A stretch of DNA of 64,000 bases, taken from positions 558,001 to 622,000 of the forward strand of contig RKQB01000003.1 of NCBI GenBank assembly GCA_003797895.1. Reading direction: 5' to 3'. Source of the stretch: Cyclobacteriaceae bacterium YHN15 (GTDB taxonomy: Bacteria > Bacteroidota > Bacteroidia > Cytophagales > Cyclobacteriaceae). Below, piece after piece: positions 35,239-43,782 of the stretch; the first letter of the stretch is position 1; every line of letters starts with the position of its first letter. The notes beneath the pieces are model-generated. The model saw only the letters and a list, made by a program, of their open reading frames with translations. It did no database searches and was not told where the DNA came from. Position numbers and translations under genes: made by a program.

Positions 35239-36224
35239 ACTTCTGAATATTTACTCTTCCCCAAGATATAAAACTGCCAAAGCAGGAATTTCACATTTCC
35301 TTTTGTCTTGACTGTATTTCCATATTGTTTTTCAAAGCACTTATGCATCTTGAGAAATTCTCTGTGCGCTTTCAAAATCATGAGGGAATGTTTCTTTTGA
35401 TCTTTGAAAAAAAATACGATTGAGGCAAGCAAGTCTAAAAAGATTCTTACAAGATATATGGGGATCCAAGATATATTAGGGAGATTTTTTCTTAAGGTGA
35501 ATAAGCTGTTCCTGAAATTCAAATAGGTTTTCTGCGGATTGTTCCTAGACAAGGTTGCTCCACCAACGTGATATACTTTTGCAGAACCAGTGTAATAGAG
35601 TGAAAAGCCCCTCCTTTTCATCCGCCAGCAAAGGTCAATTTCCTCCATGTGAGCAAAATAATCTGAATCAAAACCATTTACTTCATGGAAAGCCTCTGCT
35701 TTTATAGCCATGCATGCTCCTGAAGTCCAATCAACCTGAATGTCATCATCGTATTGTCCCTCATCCTTTTCTATTTGGTCAAAAAATCTCCCTCTACAAT
35801 ATGGGTAACCAAATACATCCAGGAATCCTCCTCCAGCACCGGCATGATCAAAAAATTCAGGTCTTTGATAGGAAAGGATTTTTGGTTGAAGCGAAGCAGC
35901 CTCCGGATGTTCATCCAACCATCGAATCAAAGTAGAATCCCAGCTTTCGGTTACTTCAACATCTGAATTCAACAAAATGTAATACTGGAATTTTCCCTTT
36001 AGGGACTCCAATGACCCGGTATATCCCCCTGCAAAACCATAATTTTTAGTCAACCGAATTATTTGTACCTGTGGAAATTTCTCCAGTACTTCCAATGAAT
36101 TGTCCTGACTGGCATTGTCTGCTACAATGATGGAGAATTTTGAAAAGCGAACAACGGAAGGAAGAAACTTCCTTAAAGTTTCCCCTCCATTATAATTTAA
36201 TATAACTATTGCGGCTTTTTGCAT
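35235..36224 (-). CDS. GT2 family glycosyltransferase (rhamnosyltransferase-like)
   Basis: A 329-residue GT-A enzyme with AIVILNYNGGETL at the start, IVADNASQDNS, NYGFAGGYTGSLE, the metal-binding LLNSDVEV and the acceptor region SGACMAIKAEAFHEVNGFD...EEIDLCWRMKRRG. The pattern fits the WbbL/RfbF-like branch that adds rhamnose or related sugars to a lipid-linked or cell-surface glycan. Hydrophobic residues near 245-270 may bind the membrane. The ATG at 36224 overlaps the ybaB stop codon (ATGA), so the two are co-translated. No other glycan genes are adjacent. Confidence 0.88.
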   Translation of the reverse strand: MQKAAIVILNYNGGETLRKFLPSVVRFSKFSIIVADNASQDNSLEVLEKFPQVQIIRLTKNYGFAGGYTGSLESLKGKFQYYILLNSDVEVTESWDSTLIRWLDEHPEAASLQPKILSYQRPEFFDHAGAGGGFLDVFGYPYCRGRFFDQIEKDEGQYDDDIQVDWTSGACMAIKAEAFHEVNGFDSDYFAHMEEIDLCWRMKRRGFSLYYTGSAKVYHVGGATLSRNNPQKTYLNFRNSLFTLRKNLPNISWIPIYLVRIFLDLLASIVFFFKDQKKHSLMILKAHREFLKMHKCFEKQYGNTVKTKGNVKFLLWQFYILGKSKYSEV

Positions 36225-36556
36225 CAAAACATACTGCCAAAATCCATCCCTGGAATATTCGGCATCATGCCATCGGTTGCCGATTTCAACTCTTCTTTTA
36301 TTTTTCCATCAATCTCTTCCATTGCTTTATTGGTGGCCGCTACAATCAGGTCTCCTAACATTTGTTTATCTGTTATATTCACTAAAGAGTCATCCATTTC
36401 TATGGAGATTACTTTTCGGTTGCCATTCACAAATACCTTTACCATCCCAGCACCGGCTTCTCCTTCGGCTTTTAGGTGAACCAATCTGGCCTGGGCTTCT
36501 TTGACTTTTGCCTGGGCTTCCTTCACCTTATTCATGATACTCATAAGATCAAACAT
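36224..36556 (-). CDS. YbaB/EbfC family nucleoid-associated protein
   Basis: A 110-residue protein with the YbaB layout: MFDLMSIMNKVKEAQAKVKEAQ (long N-terminal helix), VHLKAEGEAGAGMVKVFVNGNRKVISIEMD (central strands with the conserved GAGMV-x-V-x-x-NG) and LIVAATNKAMEEID (C-terminal helix). These dimers bind DNA like tweezers. The start at 36556 follows from this alignment. A longer frame reaching 36676 contains an unrelated leader. It is coupled to the glycosyltransferase gene downstream by an ATGA overlap, and a perfect -7 box lies 22 bases upstream. Confidence 0.92.
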   Translation of the reverse strand: MFDLMSIMNKVKEAQAKVKEAQARLVHLKAEGEAGAGMVKVFVNGNRKVISIEMDDSLVNITDKQMLGDLIVAATNKAMEEIDGKIKEELKSATDGMMPNIPGMDFGSMF

Positions 36557-36577
36557 ATGCATTCGTTTTAGTAGCCA

Positions 36578-36585
36578 CAAATATA
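36578..36585 (-). promoter_or_regulatory. -7 box of ybaB
   Basis: Minus-strand TATATTTG matches TAnnTTTG exactly, 22 bases upstream of the ATG. Instead of TTG there is GTG near the -33 distance. Confidence 0.45.
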
Positions 36586-36759
36586 ATTGATTTCCCTTCA
36601 CTTCCACTTGGATAAAAACCCAGTAAATATTAACACCAATGCCCCATCTACAAAAATTAAATACCGCTAATACCAATAATAAAAAAATTTAATGCCATTC
36701 ATGAAACCTTATACCAAATAAAACGAATGATACGTTATAGCAAAAAACCAAACCTACAT

Positions 36760-37041
36760 ATGAAAACAATTGAAATAATACAGAAAGAACAGATCAGAGA
36801 TTTGAAGTTCTGTAAAAAGGAAGTTCTTTCGGATGAAATGGCCATACGAAGAAGGAATTTTGATTTGATGAGAGCCCAGGCTTTAGGAAATTTGTTGAAA
36901 AGCAAAGTCAATATCACTTTTGAAACCGCAGACGAAAAGGCCTATCAGGTAAATACCACGGTATGGGCTGTAGGTACTGAATTTATTTGCTTAAAATCCG
37001 ATATTCATATCCCTATTAATTCCATTAGAGAAGTGGATTGA
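36760..37041 (+). CDS. Hypothetical protein, possible Sm-like fold
   Basis: A 93-residue protein with a basic helical first half (MKTIEIIQKEQIRDLKFC, then EMAIRRRNFDLMRAQALGN) and a beta-rich second half (KVNITFETADEKAYQVNTTVWAVGTEFICLKSDIHIPINSIREVD). The end of the second half recalls the last strands of Sm/SH3-like small barrels, and the basic helix could contact nucleic acid. I do not recognise the family and assign no function. The start at Met36760 is favoured over 36727. It lies between ybaB and hisS on the other strand. Confidence 0.65.
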   Translation: MKTIEIIQKEQIRDLKFCKKEVLSDEMAIRRRNFDLMRAQALGNLLKSKVNITFETADEKAYQVNTTVWAVGTEFICLKSDIHIPINSIREVD

Positions 37042-37114
37042 ATTGTTTATTTAATCCACCGCGGGTTTTGGCTATGAAATAATTTGGTTGAATAATCCGA
37101 ATAGTCAAATAAAA

Positions 37115-38482
37115 TTATTCCATTTTCTTTATCAGATCTTGTACACTCAGGCTTTCCTGTAAACCTGAGTGTAAATCCTTAAGGCTTATAGTATTTGTCT
37201 GCATCTCGGTTTCTCCAAGAATTACCACATAAGGTATCTGCTTTTTATCAGCATAGGTAAACTGCTTTTTGATTTTGGTCTCATCAGGATATAACTCAGA
37301 TGAAACCCCAGCCTTGCGTAATTGATTCAATACTTTAAGTCCATAATCAAAACCATTTTTATCGAAATAGGTGATCAAAACCTTGGTCTTCTCCATATTC
37401 TCTTCAGGAAACAAGCCCAATTCCTCCATCACATCATATAACCTATCGACTCCGAAAGAAAATCCGACTCCTGAAACCCCCTCTAATCCGAAAACACCGG
37501 TAAGGTCATCATACCTACCTCCACCGCTCACGGAACCTACAGATACATGATTTACCTTTACTTCGAAAATAGCTCCAGTATAGTATGTTAGTCCTCTGGC
37601 CAACACCACATCAAAATCAACATTGGCTTCGTTTTCCCCGTAAGTTTTGAGCAACTCTAAAACTTCCTCTAATTCTTCTATTCCTTTTTTCCCGATATCG
37701 GAGGAAGAAAGATAAGTTTTGAGAAATTCCAGTTTAGATTGATTTCCTTCTTTCAGTTCTACTATCGGACTGAGCTGTTTAATGGATTCCGGCGAAAAAT
37801 TTCTTTGAGTAAGTTCTTCCTGGACCTTCTCCCATCCGATTTTATCCAACTTATCTATTGCCACGCATAATTCCCCCTCTCTGCCCTTTTCTCCTATCAC
37901 CTCAGATAGTCCGGTCAAAATTTTCCGGTTATTTATTTTGATACTGTAATCTGCCAAACCTAACTTTCCAAAAACCCGCTTGATCATCAAAAGAATTTCC
38001 AATTCACATAAAAGACTGTCCGTACCGACCACATCCGCATCACATTGGTAAAACTCCCTGTACCTCCCCTTTTGAGGTCGATCTGCTCTCCATACAGGTT
38101 GAATCTGAAAGCGTTTGAAAGGAAAAGTAATCTCATTTCTGTTCATCACCACATATCTGGCAAAAGGAACAGTGAGGTCATACCTCAGTCCTTTTTCTGA
38201 AACTTTTGGAAGTACTGAAGATATACCAGAGGTCAAATCCTCAACCTCAACATTTTTTAAGAAGTCACCGCTGTTCAATAATTTAAATAGCAACTGATCC
38301 CCTTCATCACCGTACTTTCCTGTGAGTGTGCTGAGATTTTCCATGGCTGGGGTTTCCAGTTGTTGAAACCCAAAAAGCTTAAAGGTTTCCTTGATTGTCT
38401 CTAAAATAAAGTTTCTTCTTGCCATCTGAACAGGACCAAAATCCCTGGTTCCTTTTGGCAAAGTTGGTTTTTGTATGGACAT
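37115..38482 (-). CDS. hisS: Histidyl-tRNA synthetase
   Basis: A 455-residue class II aminoacyl-tRNA synthetase that charges tRNA-His. It has the N-terminal P-K-G-T-R-D-F-x-P (motif 1 region), YDLTVPFARYV, the motif 2 sequence RPQKGRYREFYQCDADVVG, the His-specific LARGLTYYTGAIFE and motif 3 GGGRYDDL...SGVGFSFGVDRLYDV, then the anticodon-binding domain (about 360-455). It is monocistronic, with a perfect -7 box upstream, and diverges from the 47-residue basic protein gene. Confidence 0.97.
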   Translation of the reverse strand: MSIQKPTLPKGTRDFGPVQMARRNFILETIKETFKLFGFQQLETPAMENLSTLTGKYGDEGDQLLFKLLNSGDFLKNVEVEDLTSGISSVLPKVSEKGLRYDLTVPFARYVVMNRNEITFPFKRFQIQPVWRADRPQKGRYREFYQCDADVVGTDSLLCELEILLMIKRVFGKLGLADYSIKINNRKILTGLSEVIGEKGREGELCVAIDKLDKIGWEKVQEELTQRNFSPESIKQLSPIVELKEGNQSKLEFLKTYLSSSDIGKKGIEELEEVLELLKTYGENEANVDFDVVLARGLTYYTGAIFEVKVNHVSVGSVSGGGRYDDLTGVFGLEGVSGVGFSFGVDRLYDVMEELGLFPEENMEKTKVLITYFDKNGFDYGLKVLNQLRKAGVSSELYPDETKIKKQFTYADKKQIPYVVILGETEMQTNTISLKDLHSGLQESLSVQDLIKKME

Positions 38483-38501
38483 ACTTAATTTTAATTTTGA
38501 C

Positions 38502-38538
38502 CAAAGTTAAGTAAAATCAAAATTTTATTTTAATTTTG
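38502..38538. promoter_or_regulatory. Back-to-back -7 boxes of hisS and the 47-aa protein
   Basis: Minus-strand TAACTTTG (38502-38509) faces hisS 20 bases away, and plus-strand TAATTTTG (38531-38538) precedes the small gene by 34 bases. Both match TAnnTTTG exactly. No clear TTG is present at -33 for either. Confidence 0.5.
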
Positions 38539-38572
38539 CGCTTCATTTGAGACAACATAAACAGATAAGACG

Positions 38573-38716
38573 ATGGCTGTTACGACTTTAAAAAGAAAAT
38601 TGAGAAGAAAGAGACAAGGTCAAAATACAAGGGTTATCAAAATCAAACAATTGAGCGCCAAGCCGGTAATCAAGAATGTTGATATTGAAGAGCTGAAAAA
38701 AAGCTTTAATAAATAA
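38573..38716 (+). CDS. Small basic protein (47 aa), conserved-looking
   Basis: A 47-residue reading frame from an ATG to TAA. It opens MAVTTLKRKLRRKRQGQN, continues with KIKQLSAKPVIKNVDIEELKK and contains about 15 Lys/Arg residues but no Cys. The very basic N-terminus followed by the TAKPVIKNVD-like segment is something I have seen in small Bacteroidota proteins located next to hisS, probably nucleic-acid or ribosome-associated, but the function is not known to me. It has its own -7 box upstream and a terminator directly downstream. Confidence 0.7.
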   Translation: MAVTTLKRKLRRKRQGQNTRVIKIKQLSAKPVIKNVDIEELKKSFNK

Positions 38717-38743
38717 TCTTTTCCCCTCTTGAAAGAAATAAGG

Positions 38744-38770
38744 AAGGCATCGAAAATCGTTGCCTTTTTT
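38744..38770 (+). terminator. Terminator of the 47-aa protein gene
   Basis: AAGGCATCGA / TCGTTGCCTT form a 10-base stem with one T-T mismatch and a 3-base loop, followed by six Ts. It also abuts the end of the convergent phosphodiesterase gene. Confidence 0.8.
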
Positions 38771-39269
38771 ATTTTCCCCGCTTACCTAATTCAACAACCC
38801 TCAGGTTTTTTATTTTTCCGTTGTCTATTTCAAATAGCAGCATGGTTCTCATCACATGAAAACCCTGTTGCCCGATAGCACCGGGGTTCATATACAAGCA
38901 ATTGAGATTTTTATCAAATTCCACTTTGCAGATATGGGAATGGCCACAGACAAATAGATTCGGTTCGATTGATCTGATTCTGTTTTTTACACCTTTCGCA
39001 TATCCCGGTGGTTTGCCACCGATGTGTAACATAAAGATCTTTACCCCTTCAATTTCAAAAATCTGCTCTTCCGGATAAAGCATCCTCGCCTGATTATCGT
39101 CTATATTACCGGTAATTATCCTTAATTTTTTACCGGAAGGCAAGCTGTTTAAAATTTCAACTTCACCTATATCCCCTGCATGCCAGATTTCATCCACCTC
39201 TTTCAAGTACTCAAGCACGGAGAGAGCCAAATACCCATGCGAATCAGAAATCAGGGCAATTTTGATCAT
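38769..39269 (-). CDS. YfcE-type metallophosphoesterase
   Basis: A 166-residue calcineurin-like phosphoesterase of the YfcE/MJ0936 type. All metal-binding blocks are present: ISDSHG near residue 8, WHAGDIG near 30, GNIDD near 55 (NCD-like), MLHIGG near 81 and GHSHICK near 110. Such enzymes hydrolyse phosphodiesters in vitro and their natural substrate is unclear. The length and start are standard. A small upstream frame overlaps its start codon by ATGA but is not convincing as a gene. Confidence 0.92.
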   Translation of the reverse strand: MIKIALISDSHGYLALSVLEYLKEVDEIWHAGDIGEVEILNSLPSGKKLRIITGNIDDNQARMLYPEEQIFEIEGVKIFMLHIGGKPPGYAKGVKNRIRSIEPNLFVCGHSHICKVEFDKNLNCLYMNPGAIGQQGFHVMRTMLLFEIDNGKIKNLRVVELGKRGK

Positions 39270-39451
39270 ATCGAAAAAATTGAACCGGTTTTGGACATGT
39301 TGTTTTCATCAAAGAAGGTAGTAAAAGGAAGTAAACTCAGGTGCTGTTTCGGGTTGTCCTTTCCTTGATGGAAAGACTCTGAAAGGAACCGGGTTACGAT
39401 ACCTTTTAAAAAAAGAATCTTTTCTTCGGAATAAAAAACAAGCATAATATT

Positions 39452-39459
39452 TACCTTTG
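39452..39459 (+). promoter_or_regulatory. -7 box of the rhodanese gene
   Basis: TACCTTTG matches TAnnTTTG exactly, 44 bases upstream of the ATG. No TTG is present at the -33 distance. Confidence 0.45.
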
Positions 39460-39503
39460 TGTCACACATAGTTACGATTACAACACTTTAAAGTCAACTT
39501 AAA

Positions 39504-39926
39504 ATGCACATTTCCATAAATCATTTAAAAAAGTCACTACTCCTTTGTGGCCTCCTTTTCTTTGCTGTTTTACACCAGGGTGTCTTTGCACAGGAAGGAG
39601 CTCCTAAACTCAGTCCTGAACAATTTGAGATTCAGGCAAACAAAAAGAAGAAAAATGTGATCCTTGACATCAGAACTCCTGAGGAAACTGCGGAAGGCTA
39701 TATTGAAGGCGCAGAATTCATTAATTTTTTGGGTGAAGATTTTGAACAGGAAGTCAAAAAACTGAACAAAAACAGGACTTATTATGTGTATTGTCGGTCT
39801 GCAAAAAGAACCATTCCCGCAACGGAAAAAATGGAAGAGTTGGGATTCAAAAAAGTGTATATGCTTGAAGGTGGGTTGAATAATTGGGTTGAATCCGGTA
39901 AACCACTGAAAAAGCCCAAAGAATAA
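39504..39926 (+). CDS. Exported single-domain rhodanese
   Basis: A 140-residue protein with a signal peptide (about 1-29, cleavage after VFA-Q) and one rhodanese domain. NVILDIRTPEETAEGYIEGA is the CH2A-type start, and the active-site loop is YCRSAKRT with Cys97, which would carry the persulfide sulfur. The six-residue loop CRSAKR fits sulfurtransferases rather than phosphatases. It would act in the periplasm. A role in sulfur or thiosulfate handling is likely but not proven, and it lies about 7.5 kb from the sulfide:quinone oxidoreductase. Confidence 0.9.
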   Translation: MHISINHLKKSLLLCGLLFFAVLHQGVFAQEGAPKLSPEQFEIQANKKKKNVILDIRTPEETAEGYIEGAEFINFLGEDFEQEVKKLNKNRTYYVYCRSAKRTIPATEKMEELGFKKVYMLEGGLNNWVESGKPLKKPKE

Positions 39927-39996
39927 GCCGTTTCAGCCCATATTAGTAATTGATAAAAGATAAAACAAATTATCCCGTTCAATACCAAATCCGGTT

Positions 39997-40026
39997 TTGC
40001 ATTTGAGGGATTAGTTTCTATTTTTA
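39997..40026 (+). promoter_or_regulatory. Promoter of pdhB
   Basis: TTG (39997-39999), 19 bases, TATTTTTA (40019-40026), a 7-of-8 match to the consensus, 21 bases before the ATG. Confidence 0.55.
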
Positions 40027-40047
40027 CGGGCGAAAATATTGTTTATA

Positions 40048-41025
40048 ATGAGATCTATTCAATTCAGAGAAGCATTACGAGAAGCCATGTCGGAAGAAAT
40101 GAGACGCGATAAAAACGTGTTTCTCATGGGAGAAGAAGTGGCAGAATATAACGGGGCATATAAAGTATCACAAGGTATGTTGGATGAGTTCGGTCCTGAC
40201 AGGGTTATTGATACCCCAATTGCTGAACTCGGTTTTACAGGTCTCGGTGTTGGTGCGGCCATGAACGGTCTTAGGCCTATCATTGAATTCATGACCTTTA
40301 ATTTTTCCCTTGTTGCCATTGATCAAATCATCAATTCTGCGGCCAAGATGCTGGCCATGTCAGGTGGTGCTTATAATGTACCCATCGTATTCAGAGGTGC
40401 AACAGGGAATGCCGGTCAGTTAGGAGCTACCCACTCTTCCAATTTTGAAAACTGGTTTGCCAATACCCCTGGTCTGAAGGTGGTGGTTCCATCCAACCCC
40501 TATGATGCCAAAGGCCTATTGAAAGCCTCCATCAGGGACAATGATCCAGTCATTTTCATGGAATCTGAATTGATGTACGGTGATAAAGGTGAGGTACCGG
40601 AAGGTGAATACCTTTTGCCCATTGGAGTAGCAGATATTAAAAGGAAGGGTAATGATGTTACTATTGTATCATTTGGGAAAATGATGAAAGTAGCCCTTGA
40701 GGCAGCAGAAGAACTTGCAAAAGACGGTATTGAGGCGGAAGTGATTGATTTAAGGACTGTGCGCCCCATTGATTATGCTGCCTGCGTTGAATCTGTTAAA
40801 AAGACCAACCGTTGTGTTGTAGTGGAAGAGGCCAATCCTTTGGCCGCCATTTCCTCAGAAATCACCTACCACCTACAAAGATATGCCTTCGATTATTTGG
40901 ATGCCCCTGTCATCAGGGTAAATTCCATGGATATTCCATTGAGTTATTCTCCAACATACATTGAGGCCACTTTGCCCAATGTAAAAAGAACTATAGCTGC
41001 GGTAAAGCAAGTGATGTATAAATAA
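40048..41025 (+). CDS. pdhB: Pyruvate dehydrogenase E1 component, beta subunit
   Basis: A 325-residue transketolase-like beta subunit. It has the conserved MGEEVAEYNGAYKVSQGMLDEFGPDRV-x-D-T-P-I-A-E start, GLRPIIEFMTFNFSLVAIDQIINSAAK, the GGAYNVPIVFRGATGNAGQLGATHS block, and the C-terminal domain with VIDLRTVRPID. With an alpha subunit it decarboxylates pyruvate and acetylates the E2 lipoyl domain. Here it stands alone with its own promoter, as is common in Bacteroidota. The ATG at 40048 is preferred over a TTG nine bases upstream. The close relatives for branched-chain 2-oxoacids are less likely. Confidence 0.92.
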   Translation: MRSIQFREALREAMSEEMRRDKNVFLMGEEVAEYNGAYKVSQGMLDEFGPDRVIDTPIAELGFTGLGVGAAMNGLRPIIEFMTFNFSLVAIDQIINSAAKMLAMSGGAYNVPIVFRGATGNAGQLGATHSSNFENWFANTPGLKVVVPSNPYDAKGLLKASIRDNDPVIFMESELMYGDKGEVPEGEYLLPIGVADIKRKGNDVTIVSFGKMMKVALEAAEELAKDGIEAEVIDLRTVRPIDYAACVESVKKTNRCVVVEEANPLAAISSEITYHLQRYAFDYLDAPVIRVNSMDIPLSYSPTYIEATLPNVKRTIAAVKQVMYK

Positions 41026-41207
41026 TTTGGATTTGGGATTTCGGAATTAGGAATTTTGAATATCCGCTTTCCAACACTCTTTTTAGGATGGTCTGGGCAA
41101 GTCTCCCTGGAGCAGACGGGCTCGACCACCGGAATTTGTAATGAAATCGTCCTTCTCCTCCATTGGGAACAAGAAAGCAGAAGACCTGTTTGCCAAAAGG
41201 AACAAAT
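41026..41207. other. Noncoding spacer with GC-richer block
   Basis: No gene is evident. It begins with short AGGAATT/GGATTT-type degenerate repeats (about 41029-41056), then a block at about 41085-41165 that is richer in G and C than its surroundings and keeps no convincing reading frame. It may be the remnant of an inserted element. Confidence 0.35.
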
Positions 41208-41239
41208 AAAAAAACCGCCGGCTAATGCCATGCGGTTTT
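41208..41239 (-). terminator. Terminator of the TonB receptor gene
   Basis: AAAACCGC / GCGGTTTT form an 8-base stem, with GGC-TAAT-GCC inside the loop. On the minus strand a T run follows. It lies 24 bases after the receptor stop codon. Confidence 0.7.
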
Positions 41240-41262
41240 GACCAGTAAACAATCTATGTTTA

Positions 41263-43782
41263 TTAATTATTGTTCATATTAGTGGCCCCATTACCTTCCC
41301 CACCTTCTTTAAGATCATCATTGGTCACTCCTCTTTTCTTTCTTCTCGATGGCTCCATAGTGAGCTTTCCAATCCTGTAATTGAAATTTATTTTGAAATT
41401 CATGTTCCTCATGCCAATTGTGCTTTGCTGCATAATGGTAGGTGTTTGCAATTCATTTTTTATGGTAAATACACTGGTAAAGAAGTTTTCTGCACCGAAT
41501 CCAATACTGCCTTTTCTCTCATTGAACTGCTTATTGATGTTTAGGCTGTACATTCCAAAACCGCCTCCAAAACCCTGCAATTGAACCTGTCTTCCCCTAG
41601 CAAAGCCGAAAGCCTGCAATTGCCAGTTTTTAGGAAGGGAATAGTTGGCGAACAATCTACCGCTCAGTACAAACCCATTGTTACTTGCCGCATACAATGG
41701 ATCCTCCAATCCATTATCCAAATTGGCATAGTAAGTATCAATACTACCGTTCAATGAAAACTTGCCTGAAAGATTAATATTTGAAAATATGGATAACCCA
41801 TAAGCTTTTTCATATCCGATATTTTCATAAGTAGTAAAGATAATATCGTCATCCAAAACTGTTCGGACTGGTTGGATTGAACCCGTTGTGTTTCTGAAAT
41901 AAGTAGTGAAGTTTAGCGTCATTCCCTTGGTAAAGGTACTATAAGACAATTCATAATTATCTGTCAACTCCGGATCCAATAATGGATTACCTTGGGTAAT
42001 CTGCTGCGGATTAGCAGCATTGACGTTAGGATTCAGAAAGTTCAGAAAAGGCCTTTGAACCCTTCTGTTGTAAGCTGCTTTTATCATGTTCCCATTGGCC
42101 ATTTTTCTACTCAGGTTCAAACTTGGAACAAAAAGCCCATAAGAAGGAATGTTCGTTTCAACTTCCGCAGTCCTAAAGTCAGCATTAATGTTGGTATACT
42201 CATATCTCAGGCCTGCTTTTAAGGAATAGTTCTTAAGAAAACTTGTTGTGTAGGAAGCGTAACCGGCTGTCACATTTTGATCATAGCTGAACTCATTGGA
42301 TAAAGCCACGTTATCCACCAAAATAAACTCGCCGTCAGCTCCTTCGGCCTGAAAATAGGAGAAGTCACTCTGCGCTCTTCTTAGAATGTTTTTGGCACCA
42401 TATTCCAATATTTGATTCTTACCTGAACCAACAGGAGTCACATAGTCCAACTGCACTGTAAATTCCTGATTTCTTCCAAGGTTATTGTTTTTGATCCTAT
42501 TGGCAATATCATCGAAAGTACCGTTATACAAACTATTGATGAAATCATTGGTCTGATTATTCTGACTATACAAGGAAGAAATACTGAATTCTTTCATCGG
42601 TTTTTCAAAGGTCTTGGTATAATTGAAGTTCACGTCCACATTATTGGAAAGGTTATTCACATTGACGTCCCTCAATAATGAACTGACAAGCATCTCTTCT
42701 GCAAATGTTTCAGTGAACAGATTATCCTGGTTGTTTCTCATGTTTCTCAAGCCAAAACTTACAGAAGCTGTCAGAAAGTTGTACTTATCAATATCATAAT
42801 CCCACCCCAGGTTATACCTTCCGAACATCATATTGCTACGGGTATCAGCATTCTGTAAGATATTCAGCGTACTTCCATCTGCATTTGTCACCAGCTGATC
42901 ATTCTCAAAAAAGCCCAATATATTGTACCCTGCTCTGCCGAATCCACCCAGTGTCCAACCCATCTTGCCTTGCTTCAGGCTTGCATTTAATCCCAGGTTT
43001 GATCCCCTGATACCTGCACTGCTGTTGATGTTTAATGTGGCACCTTGAAGGTTATTCTTTTTGGTGACAATATTTATTACCCCACCTGTACCTTCAGCAT
43101 CATATTTTGCAGAGGGAGAAGTGATCACTTCGATGGCTTTGATTTCTTCAGCAGGAATTTGTTTCAATGCTTCCGACACGTTTGTCGCGACGATGGCAGA
43201 CTGCTTTCCGTTAATCAGGACTAAAATATTGGAACTACCTCTCATGGAAACATTTCCATCCATATCCACAGAAAGCATAGGTACCCTTCTCATGACATCT
43301 GTTGCATCACCACCTATCAATGTCTTGTCATTCTCAGCATTATAAATGGTCCTGTCGACTTTTTCTTCGATCAGATCACGCTGTCCCATCACCGTTACTT
43401 CCTGTAGGGCAACCGCATCTGAAGTTAAAGCAAGTGTTCCAATATTTATGGTTGGATTAGATTCGGAGATAGTCAAAACAGGCGTGCTGAAAGTTTCATA
43501 TCCCATAAAACTGATCACTACCTGGTATTTGCCGTTTCCGAAGTTGGTAATAATGAATTCTCCTTCAAAATCCGCTACCGCACCTGCAATGCTTTTCCCG
43601 CTTTCGATTTCTAAAAGGGAAACAGCTGCATAAGGAACAGGCTCGTCTGACCCCTTTTCCGTTACCTTACCTGATATCTTATATATAGGCTCTTCAGCTT
43701 CCTCAGTCTGGGCTGTAGCACCTTGGATAAAAATTCCAAGAATGAATAGCCCGGTAATTAAAAGTTGGTTTAAAGTTTTCAT
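41263..43782 (-). CDS. TonB-dependent outer-membrane receptor (CarboxypepD_reg-like, OMP_b-brl)
   Basis: An 839-residue outer-membrane protein. The signal peptide (about 1-24) is followed by a carboxypeptidase-regulatory-like domain (about 34-115, KVTEKGSDEPVPYAAVSLLE), a plug (about 125-245, with VMRRVPMLSVDMDGNVSMRGSSNILVLINGK and KYDAEGTGGVINIVTKK) and a barrel. The tail (about 800-839) is basic, then Glu/Asn-rich, and does not end in the usual aromatic residue. The family imports unknown solutes and has no SusD partner. A LytS/LytTR pair is divergently encoded 540 bases away and may control it. Confidence 0.9.
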   Translation of the reverse strand: MKTLNQLLITGLFILGIFIQGATAQTEEAEEPIYKISGKVTEKGSDEPVPYAAVSLLEIESGKSIAGAVADFEGEFIITNFGNGKYQVVISFMGYETFSTPVLTISESNPTINIGTLALTSDAVALQEVTVMGQRDLIEEKVDRTIYNAENDKTLIGGDATDVMRRVPMLSVDMDGNVSMRGSSNILVLINGKQSAIVATNVSEALKQIPAEEIKAIEVITSPSAKYDAEGTGGVINIVTKKNNLQGATLNINSSAGIRGSNLGLNASLKQGKMGWTLGGFGRAGYNILGFFENDQLVTNADGSTLNILQNADTRSNMMFGRYNLGWDYDIDKYNFLTASVSFGLRNMRNNQDNLFTETFAEEMLVSSLLRDVNVNNLSNNVDVNFNYTKTFEKPMKEFSISSLYSQNNQTNDFINSLYNGTFDDIANRIKNNNLGRNQEFTVQLDYVTPVGSGKNQILEYGAKNILRRAQSDFSYFQAEGADGEFILVDNVALSNEFSYDQNVTAGYASYTTSFLKNYSLKAGLRYEYTNINADFRTAEVETNIPSYGLFVPSLNLSRKMANGNMIKAAYNRRVQRPFLNFLNPNVNAANPQQITQGNPLLDPELTDNYELSYSTFTKGMTLNFTTYFRNTTGSIQPVRTVLDDDIIFTTYENIGYEKAYGLSIFSNINLSGKFSLNGSIDTYYANLDNGLEDPLYAASNNGFVLSGRLFANYSLPKNWQLQAFGFARGRQVQLQGFGGGFGMYSLNINKQFNERKGSIGFGAENFFTSVFTIKNELQTPTIMQQSTIGMRNMNFKINFNYRIGKLTMEPSRRKKRGVTNDDLKEGGEGNGATNMNNN

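Noticed and set aside
39266..39469. Minus-strand frame of 67 codons overlapping the phosphodiesterase start by ATGA
   Set aside because: It contains an exact -7 box for the divergent rhodanese gene on the other strand and has no domain or conservation signs. The ATGA overlap alone does not make it convincing.
41056..41241. Plus-strand frame of 61 codons after pdhB
   Set aside because: It includes the terminator of the convergent TonB receptor and the GC-richer spacer. There is no start context.
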